A stretch of 64,000 nucleotides of DNA from Varroa destructor (Eukaryota > Arthropoda > Arachnida > Mesostigmata > Varroidae): the NCBI RefSeq assembly GCF_002443255.2, contig NW_019211457.1:16292374-16356373 (forward strand). The letters run 5' to 3'. This document shows positions 47,500-59,217 of this stretch, in pieces. Numbering within the stretch: position 1 is the stretch's first letter; each line of letters begins with the position of its first letter. Position numbers and translations under genes: made by a program. The notes beneath the pieces are model-generated. The model saw nothing but the letters and a program-made list of their open reading frames with translations. It did no database searches and was not told the origin of the DNA.

Positions 47500-47931
47500 A
47501 AATTGAGCACGCACATTCGCACACTTCGTCGCGCGCGTCGCTAGTTGGCAGGGAGGGAGGCCACGGTGAAAAGAAAAAAATGATCCAGAGACGATCCGAC
47601 GGAAAACTTACGGCCATCTTTACTGGATCCTCGAACCGTGCAACACCCGCAGCTTCAGGACGACATACGGTTACACCAACATAGGACCATGTGCCTGCAA
47701 GGAATAGGGCGACTGCTTTGACAAAGCAACAGCACGGCGAGATACACTATCGAAACATAGAGGCCACATCTAGAGGTCGTAATAATAATGGCAAAAAGGA
47801 TTTGCGATGTATGTCTCAACAGATAGGGCTGGACAAAACCGAATGTAGAAAAAGCGCTACAGGAACAAGGAGCAATGAGCAAAGGTAGTGACGAAAACAC
47901 AACTGAGAATGGAACAGTTCTTTGTGGAAAA

Positions 47932-47967
47932 TACACACACACATACACACAGACACACACACACACC
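47932..47967. repeat. (CA)n microsatellite
   Basis: Interrupted CA repeat of about 36 bases in the presumed 3' region of the zinc-finger gene. Confidence 0.9.
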
Positions 47968-48008
47968 TAGAAAGTACATAAATATTATATTCACGTAATA
48001 ACGACGAT

Positions 48009-48011
<3 letters not shown>

Positions 48012-48062
<51 letters not shown>
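48012..48062. repeat. (TA)n microsatellite
   Basis: About 51 bases of perfect TA alternation, 45 bases after the CA repeat. Confidence 0.95.
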
Positions 48063-48065
<3 letters not shown>

Positions 48066-48832
48066 AGTGCAATGATCTTCAGGTTACGGAGAAAGCAAAC
48101 GAAGAGCAACAGACACAGAGAAAAAAAGCCAAGGAAAGAAAATACCGACTACTAATAATAGATGTGACAGCGATAGCACACAAACACATGGACAGATAAA
48201 TAATAGATAGTCACAAGTCTTCAAAGAGATCCGATATACGACAGGGACAAGGGGAAAGAACATGGCAAATATTCAGACAACCGTGCCCTTTTGTAAGAAA
48301 AGACAAGTAATACAAAACACCAGAGAAACATAAAAACGGCCTGAAACGTCAATGTAGAATCTTCCTGAATCTTTTACAGCGTATCTTCTTTGCTGGTAGA
48401 GACATTCAGAAGCAAAAATCTACGTAGAAGTAGATACATTTACATCCACGCGCCCTGCTCGACTACTAGTCTGGCATGGACAAACAGAACTAGAGGGTAG
48501 TCTATACGATGTATGATAAAGCTAAACAAAAGCAACCACGGATACCTAAAGAATAGTATCGACAGGAGGACATGCGTTAAAGCCAAACAGAGCCGCCAAA
48601 ACCCCCAGATATATGTCGTGGCGTGTTGAGAAGTAGTACGATTCTAGAAGGTCGCTTGATGGTGCAACACTAGAACCTTGCACGAAGAGAAATACACAGC
48701 CCCCTGATAGCCACGCGCATCTCCCAAAGTTCCTAGAAACCCCCGTGCTCGACAAGCAGGGAATTGTTCTTACGATGCACAACATGTCCAATGTGCGCTA
48801 GAGTGAATTTGGACGATAGGTTAGAATACGTA

Positions 48833-49159
48833 ATGCCCCAAGCAACTGGACAAACAGGGAATCAAAATCGTCAAGCATTTAATACGGTAACCATTTCGAT
48901 ATACACAAAGAAAAGAGAACTACGACAAGCATACATTGCAGAAAGACACGAAACGCTGTTTGTAAGATGCGCACCAGACAATGATCGTAATGCCTTAATA
49001 AAAGGATTACCTAAAAGTAAGGCAGCCGCTGAGACGCAGTGCACCATAAACCTCTCCGACGCTGTTGTGATGTCGAATGCGTCAAATGCTCCCGTGTTCG
49101 GTGATCCGAGGCCGATCCGAAAGGTTGTGATTGAATGCCAACAAGTATACCTAAAATAG
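48833..49159 (+). CDS. Unrecognised 108-aa open frame
   Basis: The frame starts at ATG and the same frame is open upstream to 48764. The translation is polar with reasonable composition (for example ERHETLFVRCAPDNDRNALI). No domain, signal peptide or membrane segment is visible. It lies 2.6 kb after the zinc-finger stop on the same strand and could be a relic or chance; the opposite strand is also open here. I do not recognise it. Confidence 0.18.
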   Translation: MPQATGQTGNQNRQAFNTVTISIYTKKRELRQAYIAERHETLFVRCAPDNDRNALIKGLPKSKAAAETQCTINLSDAVVMSNASNAPVFGDPRPIRKVVIECQQVYLK

Positions 49160-52100
49160 GTCAAACGGCTAAGGAATATGCACTCGCTAAGAGACTTGTA
49201 CGCTATTGTCGTCTCACAGTAAACCAAAAAAGCTTAGACACCCCAAACTCTTCAACGTGACCCCGCCTTCTTCCTATTGGTGTCTTTTGAACGAGGTGGT
49301 GACGCGGACCTTCAACTTTGCAGAAGGACCTTCTGAGACCTCGTCAAGACGTGAGAGCACCCCACCTTTCCCTTTATTTATATATTTTGTGCGTCTAATC
49401 AAAGCGAAGTAAATAAAATTCTGTCAAACGTATAGTATAGAACACATAGTATACATTAAAGATAGACACACGTTGGCTAATTAACAGACAAACAACACGT
49501 TAAAGTGCAATAATTACTGGATGCCAGTAGCATTATAGTAACAAACAGAAACCTCAAAAAGCCATTTCAGTCGTCTCGAGTGATTGAAAGATATAGGATC
49601 AAACTCGACTTGACTGTATCAATGTACATATTCAATACACGCACGCCTGGAGATGTGCTTAAATTTAATTTATGTTAATACATAAGACTGTTGGCAGACA
49701 TACAACCTTACCACGTATCGGCTGGCATTGCCCGATCGGCTTGCCAAGGTGAAAACATTAAGTTATAATTAAATCGTTGCCACTGGACTGCAATTAAGTT
49801 CGCTAGCATAACTGCAAACTTAAACTACATACGCAGAGCGATCGAAGCAGCGTATTACCAATGCTAAACGGAATCTACAATGTCTATAACAATAGTTCCC
49901 ATGCCGTTTACGCATTACGCAAACACTGATACACTTCAGCGATTTCGGTTATTATCTTTGACTGCTGCTTAGAAACCACAAACTATCCATATGCGTTCGT
50001 CTATAATGATGCGTGTTTTCGTATCGAGCCTCCTTCGGCCCCTAAACTCCACCCATATGGCGACAAAATAGCTAGCAAAAAAGCAATCGATCTTGAATAA
50101 AAAAAAAAAAAGGAAAAAAAAGAAAAAAGGTAGCAAATTACGTTGTTAAGGAGCGGAAACCCTGAACAGTAAACCCCCCACTCCGAACTAGCCATGTATC
50201 ATAAATATCGAGCATCTCACTATATACCGCTAACATTTGAGCTTTCGAAGTGGGAGCGCATTTATCAAAATTTTCAAATAGTTGATCACCAAAGTTCCCA
50301 GACGCTCTCGCCGACACGTGGCCTGCGTCACTGATTTGCACATGTCACCAAGTAGGCCGATGACAAACCTTCTGTGTCATCACTGATGAGGGTACATTCC
50401 ATTAAGCTGCGTCCCTAGCCTTGATCTTACTCGAGTAATAATAATAATAATGGTATTCGCGGAAATAATAACTGTCCTACTCTCAGTGGGCAGCTAGTTA
50501 GCTCATTGACTATGTCAAACCTGCGAACGGTTCGTCGCCCGTGAATCAAACTGACTGATCTCAAACGACAGACGATTATGATTTGTTCGCTTGGTACGGC
50601 TCGAAAATGTTCTCTCTTCTATTTCATCTTTTGTTCCCTGTTCTGTTTTGCCTGTACTTGCTCAATAGCTCAAAATCAAATCTGTGTTCCCGCCTAAAAA
50701 GTTCAAGTCGACACCCCCCTCCGAAAATAGATGATCGATGAAGACCCGCCGCGCGTCCCCCTTCTCCCTTCGCCAGTTGAATGCTTTTGCAAAGCGCACA
50801 CAGGACGATATTTACTCCTCGCAGCGAATCGTTTTGACGCTTTCAGTAGCCACTTAGACAAGACCACCTCTGATATATTATGACAGTCTCATAGCGATCA
50901 GTTTCGATGGGCGCATTTTAGGTTCGGGCAGCATCAAGACACCGTCCGTTCTCTCTTTCCGTTCTTCCTCAAGACGTTACGAGAAAAGTAGATCTATCCC
51001 CGTGTTTATCTTGTTCAAAACACACATGTATATGTACACCCGCGGTAATCGAAAAATGCCGACAGTCAATAGAAACCTCGACGACAAAATTTTCGGCTAA
51101 TTGATCAACAGTAGCTCCCAGGCACCCGCGTGGCTCGCTTCGACGATCTGCACACGTTACCAGCTAAGTTCACGTCAAACTTTCTATGTCTTTACGTTTA
51201 ACAAGGTCCGATCGTCATTACGAAGTTCTTGCTTGCCCCTGGCAGTGTCTAATCTGGACTCTACAACAAAGCGCACCAATAAATTTCCGATATAGTATTT
51301 TTCTTGGTCAATTTCGCTAGACTGCTTCTATCAACTAGAAATTTATCACAGGAAAAATGACGACGACAACAACAACAACAACAACAACGGCAACAACAAC
51401 AACAACAACAGCAGCAGCAGCTCTACTGCTATGGGTGGACCCTTTAGACCACAGACAGCCTTTGTAAACAACGACACCACAACACATATCCCCGAAGCCC
51501 TTACCCGTTCACTAGCGTCACACTAATGTTACTGAAGGAAGATATGGGACAAAGAATAAACTGTGAAAAAAATGATCAATCGCCGATCGAAACGGGCCAA
51601 CTTCATAGAAACAGATGTCTCTAGAATCGTCGAAACGTAACTTTGAACGAAAAAAAAAAACAAGCATATGATAATATGTGACTAGAAAAACATAGCGGCG
51701 TGATACAGCCACGTATGACGATTATGGCTATGCTGCGGGTAGGGAGGCAAAGAAAGAAGACGCTAATTATATGTATATAATTAAAAAAAGGGGGTGACTG
51801 CAACGCAGTATCGAACGAATGACATACCTGAAACACAATATAGCTGACAACGGAGCGAACTGATATTCCCGGTGTAAGAAAATTCACGACGATACCTTAG
51901 CTGATTATGATCGATAAAATTATATATATATATATATAGACATATTGTACATAAAGTAGCATATGTATAAGCAAATATTATAATAATTTTATTTTTTATT
52001 ATATTAATAAGAATATTGTAGCAACAGTTATAAGTAACATTAATTATTAAGTATGTTAGAGAGCAACAGAATTTAGGGAAGGAAATTATCTTGACCGTAT

Positions 52101-54082
52101 AATTCATTGTATTACGAAAGCGGCTCGCACCAAACTGTTCGATTCAGAGATGAAAAGATCACTCCACCTTTACTTTGGCACAGAAAACCGACTAACTATG
52201 TTTATACCATCTATCTGAATAGGCCAGTCATCGTAGAAAGAAGTTGTTTCTCTACAAATAGTACGAAAAGCTACTGTCGTCTCGGTGGTGACCTTTCTCT
52301 CATTCCAGGTCCAGATTTTCCGTCTCTTTGAGAACATAATGTACCCTGATGCTCACAGTCGTGCCGGTCGCTTTATTTCACTCCTCTAGTCTGTGAATTG
52401 TGGTCCAAAATACCAAATATAAGTTCCTTAAGTTAATTCATACAAACCTATGTTCTCTTTATTTTCGTTGAGTTCGTTTTGTGCGTTATATTTTATATGC
52501 TTTGTTCTTTTCAGCAGCATCAAAGTGAGTTCATTTGTGGACTAATCCATACGTTTTCAGACGGAGTTTCCTTCAGGTAAGGGAGAAAAAAGGCTGGCTT
52601 TACTTCGAAAAGCTCATTGTAAATACGTCTGGGTACAACAGCACATTTATATCAAGCCTCAGCATCGTTCGGCAGGGTTAGGTGAACTCATCTGATGAAT
52701 CATGTTCTAAGTTAACAGCACGCCTAAGCATAAATTCGATTAAAACAGATCAATAAAGCGTAAAGATCAAGCGTTTTTACTTCCACTGGCTGTCCAGTGG
52801 TAACCCGAAGATGACGATGACGATGACGGTGACGGTGATACATACATGAATGGTAAACAGCAGAAGTTCACTTACCACCAAACAACCGAAACAAGATAAC
52901 TGACCGTACGAAACCAGCTTTCTGGTGCCATCCAAACAACAGCTACAACCCACTAACTAAAAAAAAAAAAAGAAATCCCATCGAAATAATAACGTTCAAT
53001 CCCCCTAATGCAGATTCACGCTGAAACGAAAGCCTAAGGCGAGCAAGGTTCGAGCCTACACGCATACCCGATACTGACGTGCTCACATGAACGTAGATGC
53101 AGCGTTGCATTGACAAGAAATAATTAGCTGGCAATGATCGAGCAGACGCTAGTGATTACCATAATTACACGGGCGATGTAAAATGTTGTAGATGAAGATC
53201 ATGCGAAGCTTATTGTAAAAAGTGGCGACTTTCTATATCGACTTTCGATCTGTCCAAGAGCGACAGTAGACAGAACATAATATATGAAATGGATCATGCC
53301 GTGTTCGTCTGACAGGTATAATAACATCGATGCGTCGCTCTGCGGTGGCAAACCACACATACAGAGTAACAGATAAGTATATACATATATATATATTGAT
53401 GATGACAATAATGATAATATAACATATTCTCTGGGTCGGACGGCCTGTCGGCATATTTATAGGTTCGTCCACTGCAATTGTATTACAAACACCTCGTACA
53501 AGATAGTCACACGGAAAAAAGTAGTACTTCACAGTCACGTTAAAAGCAAGTACATACATAGATACGCGTACAGACGGACACCCACCCAATTAATCATCAA
53601 GTCAGAGAAAGCTCCGAACACTCAAAATCCTTAGCCACCTTATCACCTGGGCTAGATCCGACAAGAGCAAGTCAAGTCGCTGGCCGTATACATAATATCC
53701 CAGAAAAAATCACATAGGTTAGGCAAGCAAGCTGAGGTATTATTGCGTAAGATGAGGGTCACGTGTTACGCTCCGGTATGCGATGGAGGGTCTATGAGAG
53801 ACTTCTACCCAGCAGGAAACCGGAAGTTGCGTTGTAGTGTGCAAACGTAAGGATATTCTAGATGGAAGCCATTATTACACAGTGTATCGTATTATTAATT
53901 TGTATTATTATTAAACTGAAATACAGATGTGACCCTTAACTGTGTCGTCATCAGGGAGAGAGAAACACGCGGTTGTGGGCAAGCGATAAAGAGTTGGCAA
54001 CGGAGGTTACGAGAAAGAGGAACAAGAGGCTTAGAAGAACATGAAACTAAAACTCGTTGCTACGATTAAAAATTAGGGGACG
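49160..54082. other. Non-coding stretch with simple repeats
   Basis: I see no supportable gene. The stretch contains AATAAA candidates at 49412-49417 and 50096-50101 (the latter runs into poly-A), a long CAA-type repeat at 51364-51414, TA runs near 51918-51939 and 53383-53397, and a degenerate Pol III B-box-like motif (GGTTCGAGCCT) at 53049-53059. Composition alternates between A-rich and T-rich blocks. It may be part of a long 3' UTR or be intergenic. Confidence 0.4.
51364..51414. repeat. (CAA)n microsatellite
   Basis: About 51 bases of ACA/CAA units with a GGCAAC interruption, grading into CAG units. Confidence 0.9.
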
Positions 54083-54454
54083 ATGACGATAGAAAATGAC
54101 AAGATTCAAAGTTGTCTGCTCATATCAATAATAAATCGGCGAGTACCACTAGGTTTTGCTTTACTTTCATCGTTCCGTGGCCCTGTTGCAGTGGTTTCCA
54201 TTTCATCTTTGGACGCGACTTTGACAGGGAAGTCCCTCTTCAGGATCTTTGATTCGTTTTTAGCTAATAGAAAGATCAATAGTTTGTTATGTCTTTGGCT
54301 AGGTGAACATCTACGTGTTGCACCTTTCTGTGCTTGTATGTGTACCGTTCTATTCGCAAGATTATTAAAAAAAGAAATCAAACTTGTTATAATGCTAAAA
54401 ATGCCTACATACCAGAACCAGTTCCAAACACGACGCCGATATTGGTTAAGATGA
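54083..54454 (+). CDS. Unrecognised 123-aa open frame, overlapping a longer antisense frame
   Basis: The frame starts at ATG with A at -3. A hydrophobic middle (CTVLFARLL region) and a basic end (TRRRYWLR) are visible, but no domain. It overlaps a 183-codon antisense frame over most of its length, so at most one is likely real. No splice or regulatory context supports it. Confidence 0.15.
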   Translation: MTIENDKIQSCLLISIINRRVPLGFALLSSFRGPVAVVSISSLDATLTGKSLFRIFDSFLANRKINSLLCLWLGEHLRVAPFCACMCTVLFARLLKKEIKLVIMLKMPTYQNQFQTRRRYWLR

Positions 54455-54657
54455 TGGTTTTTGTCTGCTTGCCTGTGCTCTATATTGTTCTCTCCGTGAC
54501 GGAGTAATCTCCGATTATTGTCTTCCGATTTGCCATCTGGCCGCCTCTTTCTCTTCCGGTCCAAAATTCGATCTTTTTTTTTTCTTTTCAATTCACAGAT
54601 TAAGGTGTATGTTTGGATAATTTCGAAACTTTCGAAAAACTGATGCCTAAAAACCAA
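54106..54657 (-). CDS. Unrecognised 183-codon open frame, basic with one membrane-like segment
   Basis: This is among the longest stop-free runs outside the zinc-finger gene, in AT-rich DNA where such length is rare. The first two thirds have no ATG; the frame begins at a TTG codon, so it would need an upstream exon. The translation is highly basic and charged at the start (KRKKKDRILDRKRKRR), has a hydrophobic segment of about 20 residues (WNWFWYVGIFSIITSLISFF), then a charged tail. No family recognised. It could be an exon, an old element relic, or chance in a low-complexity purine-biased stretch. Confidence 0.2.
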   Translation of the reverse strand: MVFRHQFFESFEIIQTYTLICELKRKKKDRILDRKRKRRPDGKSEDNNRRLLRHGENNIEHRQADKNHHLNQYRRRVWNWFWYVGIFSIITSLISFFNNLANRTVHIQAQKGATRRCSPSQRHNKLLIFLLAKNESKILKRDFPVKVASKDEMETTATGPRNDESKAKPSGTRRFIIDMSRQL

Positions 54658-55373
54658 AACACAGGGCGGGATAATTCTAGCGATAAAGTAGCCGGCGATA
54701 TCAACTATGCGCTGTACTTATTACCATTTGCATATTATAATAAGGTTACATTTCATGTACCAAAATGTAAAGCAGTCTGTCAAGCTGCAGCCGCAGCAGT
54801 AATACCAACAGTAATTAAAATGATTATACAAAAGTATACAGAGCGAGCGACCGAAATAAAAGAAAATAATATTGATAAGGATAATGCTGGATGATAAAAA
54901 CAATGATAATAATAATAATAATTATTATTATTATATTATTAATAAAAATAAAATAGTAAAAGAACGAATAAGAAAACACATAAACACAATACTATTACTG
55001 CTAACAATAATACTAATAATTATAATATTATAGAATATAAGAAAAGGAGAGGAAATTATAAAAAAATAATTTCTATTTTTCTACGAACGTTGAAGGCTCA
55101 CAATGAGCAAGGAGTAAGAACTACATCGAGGCCTTAAACGTACGTCGTCCATTGGCCAGTAGCGTTTATCAAATGAACCAATTCTATGAGTATATATATA
55201 TATATATATACATATGTACCAATCATAACAACAGAAGCCACAATAATATTGATAACAACAAAAAGGCATTATTGAAACCGCGATGACAGTTGAAAAACGA
55301 CACAAACATAGCGCAGAGGCTGATTCATACACGTCGACATATAAGCGGAAAAACATTTTCACAGTTATTGCTA

Positions 55374-55580
55374 TTAGAGAACTATTGCCACGAAAATAAC
55401 ACACAGCAGCAGCATTTGATGAAAGCGATATATACGAGCCCCTAACAGCGTGCCACAAAGCACGGCCTGGTCCGCTGAGGAACCACGTAACAGAAACTGG
55501 ACAACTGCTCGTTGCGATATCGAGTTCGGCAAGGACACACCGTTCGAGAAAAATTCCATCAGTAGACGATTCGAGAACAA
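55374..55580 (-). pseudogene. Short fragment faintly resembling the C-terminal motif of ADP-ribosylglycohydrolases
   Basis: On the minus strand the translation includes GSSADQAVLCGTLLGARI. The ADP-ribosylglycohydrolase family ends with a metal-binding motif of the form GGDxDTxAAxxGxLLGA. The fragment keeps the spacing of one Asp and the Gly-x-Leu-Leu-Gly-Ala tail but lacks the other metal-binding residues. The surrounding frames are broken. If real it is a decayed piece; a chance match is quite possible. Confidence 0.15.
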
Positions 55581-55977
55581 CTCAGCAACAATCTACCTTT
55601 AAATGTATGATTCGTATGTGCATCGAGCTGTACTAGGTCATTTTTAGAATTTGTACTAGTTCTACTCGTCGATCCGTGTAATCCGCGCACATCCAATATG
55701 TGCTTAAGTCTTCCAGCACAAAATAGCCCTTGCCAACTCGCTCGTGATACGGCGCCTCGTTTTCTTTTTCCATGGAATCTTACACTTCTATACTCGTAGG
55801 AGAAATCCAAACCGGCAAAAGTCGAACTCTTCTTTCAACAGAGAAAACACGAAAGCCAAGGGGTTATTGAGGTATGGCAAACAACGCTGCCGGCGACCGG
55901 ATACCACTCTGGTCTTCGAATACCTAGTACGCCTGGTAAGGCCGCCATCACCGGGGACTGATTACCGTAGCAGATGA

Positions 55978-56400
55978 GGTTCGTCTCAATCGGAAAATGG
56001 GAATATTCGTCGATATAGAAAAACGGTCGGCTGTGACGCGGGCGCCATCGGTGCGTCGTCTAATACTGTGATACTACAATACATTTTTGGAGATAGTCGG
56101 CGCACGGCAGACGTCCTTGCGGATTTTTGCGTCACAACGACCATAGACAAGCTGTGTAACGAACACATAAGGCAGTTACGATCCCTCCTATATTGCACTC
56201 CCACTTATGAGCTTGATGTTTTTGACTGTATACATATGCCGTCGAGACTGAAGGGACTGAGTAAGCGAGAGGTTCATGAACTCGTTCGTTATGTAGAGAA
56301 GGTTAATTCACATCTCGTCAACAAAAAGAAACTCTTTATACACTATAGTATAAGTATGATAACCGGTAGACGAGTAATGGCTGTGGACAGAAGAAAATGA
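55978..56400 (+). CDS. Unrecognised 141-codon open frame after a single TGA
   Basis: The frame is open for 140 sense codons before its TGA. It continues in phase with a further open run (55744-55974) separated only by the TGA at 55975-55977. Internal ATGs occur but none near the left end, so it would have to be an exon, a recoded gene or a relic. The C-terminal half looks globular and charged (LSKREVHELVRYVEKVNSHL). A donor-like CTG|GTAAGG lies at 55937-55945 in the upstream run. No family recognised. Confidence 0.22.
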   Translation, partial: GSSQSENGNIRRYRKTVGCDAGAIGASSNTVILQYIFGDSRRTADVLADFCVTTTIDKLCNEHIRQLRSLLYCTPTYELDVFDCIHMPSRLKGLSKREVHELVRYVEKVNSHLVNKKKLFIHYSISMITGRRVMAVDRRK

Positions 56401-57208
56401 AGCCAATAACGTGTCAACTGATTCGTTTGTGTTCGACCGTGTAAGATGATTGAAAAATCTATGTAGGTCGTGTATGGCTGGATATGCTAACAAAACAATA
56501 TTGTGTGCGTGTGTATGTCTGTTCGTAAAAGTCCTACTAAAGGGAACAGAGAAATAGTCGAAACGCTATGACGTTATAATAAGACAAGAACAAGCTAGGT
56601 AGGACCAGTGAGCCACACAGAGGAACTGGCAAAAACGAGATCGGATAAGTTAGCTGTTTAGTTAAACCTTTCGGATGCTTGACACCCGGTAAACCTGCAG
56701 ATCTATCCAGTAGCTTAAATATTACCAATATAATTAAGAGTTTCCTTGTTACCATCCTACGTACTAGGTTTGCAAATTAAAAACGAATAAAGAACATGAG
56801 CTGCTTGTCAAAGCCATGATCAGTACATCTACACACTCTGTAATCTGTTGATTTCGATCTGATAAGTTTTGAAGTGACCTTTTCACAGGCCACTCTCGAT
56901 CATACATTGCACGCAGGACAACAACCGCGGTAATAATAAAAAATATGCCATGAAAAATTATGAATAGATGGCTATTATCCTTACAATTAGTATTACTATT
57001 AATGGAGTCGAGTGATGGTGCAGTTCATTCTTGGTATAGCTAACAATGTAACTATAAAAAACGAACGACGTAACTGCGGGTTGTATCCATACGATGACGA
57101 GAGGAACAGGACGAGCGAGCGAAAGACCCCATAACAGTTGAATGATGGTATTCTAATGATAATTGATGCTGATAACAATTAATATAGGAATGACAGGCGA
57201 GTGTATTT

Positions 57209-57300
57209 AGCAGCAGCACCAGCAGCAGCAGCAGCAGCAGCAGAAGCAGCAGCAGCAGAAGCAGCAGAAGCAGCAGCAGCAGAAACAGCAGCAGCAGCAA
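57209..57300. repeat. CAG/GAA-interrupted repeat
   Basis: About 92 bases of CAG with regularly spaced GAAG interruptions. The open frame here (Ala/Glu) is a repeat artefact. Confidence 0.95.
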
Positions 57301-58722
57301 ATCAAAACGTCGAACCCCTGTTTTGCGTTCCGACCCCCCCCCCCGTGTCGCTTCAGGTGCCTAGAATTATATCGATGGGGGCCGTGGTTACCTGGTTTGA
57401 GTGTCTAACGAGACATACGACACGGCACAATACTATAATAAGGAGCATATATGAGCGTGTCGAGATGTTACAGGGTCACGGCCCTAACAGTGATCAGTGG
57501 GGCAGGACGTGAACGTTGGTGGGCCGACACAAAACAACCCACAACAATAACTATGACAGAATAATATTAATGATATAATAAAATGATGACGATGATGATG
57601 ATGTCAATAATAACAATAATAATAAGCAGAATATAATAAGCAGACAATAATAATACTGACGATAATGCTAATAATAGTAATGGAACACGATCTTACGGGA
57701 CGCTAACGCGACGGAAACAACGCTAACAACACAAATCACAGTAAATAATGCAACCATAAAACAACGGTATGTCAGGCCCACCTGGTACACATGCACACAC
57801 AAACAAGGTCTGGTCTTCTGCTATTTCGGAAAAACAGTATCGAACGAAAATTATAGGGGGGAACACTACTCGATCTATATCGATAACACACACACATGGT
57901 CAATACAAACGGCACTCAGCTAACTACTGCTTGACCGATCCGTACTCATAGCAACGGCAGCAAACGCCGACCGCTTAACGCCACAACATGTGATGCGTCG
58001 GAAAAGCCACTCCAATCAATTATTTTCCCTTATACCTATTTTTCGTGTCGGACATCGTCAAAAGCACGGGGTTCGTTCTTGCAACAAACCCCTGTTACTA
58101 ACGCCTGCTTTCCACCACAGGCTTTTTGTTGTATCTATAAAGCGTCGAACTATTTCTACTAATTCCAACGACAATACGGCACCCGTTTGTTAACAACTCC
58201 TTCAAAAAGCTAGTGATAATACGAAAATAATGATAACAATATGAGCGACAATAGTAATAATAAAACGAAAACAACATGAGGTAATGACCTCATCGATGGT
58301 GACGATTATGGAAAGAAGAACTGATGATAACGGGCATAGACAGCGAAATCATCTATCATCAATAATAATAATAATACAACTTTAGACGACAATAATCTAC
58401 ACAACCTTGCATCAACGACCATAGGATACAATAATGATAGATCACAGTACACAGAAATAACACTGACGTCTCCAATATTACCTATGATAGAAATGCCGAA
58501 TGATGATGATAATAATAATAATAACAGCAACAAATACAAGCACATCTGATTGCAGACGGTAAGAGCAGACGAAACGTGGTAAATACGCCATACAGAGTAT
58601 GTGCAAGGTAGGCGGATAGAAAAAGGAGGAGCGAGATTGCGTGCAAACAAGCGCAGACGACAAAACAAAAACGAGCGAAGCATGCGTTCGAAAAAGGAAA
58701 ACAGTGGGGAGGGGGTGGGTGG

Positions 58723-58742
58723 TTCGGGGGGGGGGGGGGGGG
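58723..58742 (+). repeat. Poly-G tract
   Basis: About 19 consecutive G bases after GGGTGGGTGGTTC. Long pure G runs are rare, can fold as quadruplexes, and are also a known sequencing and assembly weak point. Confidence 0.9.
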
Positions 58743-59159
58743 CAAGACTGGTAAAATAAAATACGTGTCGCGAAAGCAGATGTTTTAAATATATTAAGTG
58801 CTAAACATAACAACACAAGCGGGTAACGATCGATAAAATGTTAACGCTGATGGTGGTGACGACGACGACGACGACGATGATGATCATGATGTCGATGATA
58901 GTAGAATGACGATATGCGACTAATGATAATACAAGTTATAATGATGACATGACGAACACGAAAGACAGATTCCAATGGGACAGACTGACACGAAGAAAGG
59001 CGCTGTGGATATCTTATATACGGGAAGAGAAAATAAGAACGACGACGGCGATATTGTATTGAGAACGTGTAAAAGCAACTACATACAACAAACATTAACT
59101 CGGAACAACCAAACACCCAGAACATCAACCGACAACAACAACAACAACCTAATAACATA

Positions 59160-59192
59160 AATAAATTTTCATCAATTATTTGGAAAAATAAA
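59160..59192 (+). promoter_or_regulatory. Candidate distal poly(A) signals (two AATAAA)
   Basis: Two AATAAA hexamers 27 bases apart (59160-59165 and 59187-59192) are followed by a T-rich element (CTTTTTTTCTAATAGTGT) about 20-25 bases further on, the usual arrangement of a cleavage site. They sit exactly where the repeat-rich tract downstream of the zinc-finger gene gives way to ordinary sequence. Confidence 0.3.
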
Positions 59193-59217
59193 AAAAGAAT
59201 CGAGACGTGCTTTTTTT

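Larger units (their letters stand above)
46259..48832 (+). other. Region downstream of zinc-finger stop, probable proximal 3' UTR
   Basis: No convincing coding frame. The stretch has runs of G (46337-46350), a CA repeat at 47932-47967 and a TA repeat at 48012-48062. An AATAAA hexamer at 47494-47499 is the first poly(A) signal candidate after the stop codon. The CA repeat gives a spurious VCVCVY-type frame on the minus strand. 3' UTR status is inferred from position only. Confidence 0.4.
56401..59217 (+). other. Simple-repeat-rich stretch ending in two AATAAA signals
   Basis: No gene seen. The sequence is dominated by AAT, GAT, ACG and CAG repeats: CAG/GAA tract 57209-57300, GATGAT 57585-57603, AAT runs near 57605-57680 and 58510-58525, GAC run 58857-58880, poly-G 58723-58742. 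Two AATAAA hexamers close the stretch at 59160-59165 and 59187-59192, after which composition changes. This could be the distal end of an extended 3' UTR of the zinc-finger gene. Confidence 0.35.

Noticed and set aside
47655..48109. Minus-strand frames rich in VCVCVY and IYIYIY
   Set aside because: Translation of CA and TA repeats.
57769..58193. Open frames near 57.8-58.2 kb considered as small genes
   Set aside because: Poor composition, no motif, and lengths expected by chance.
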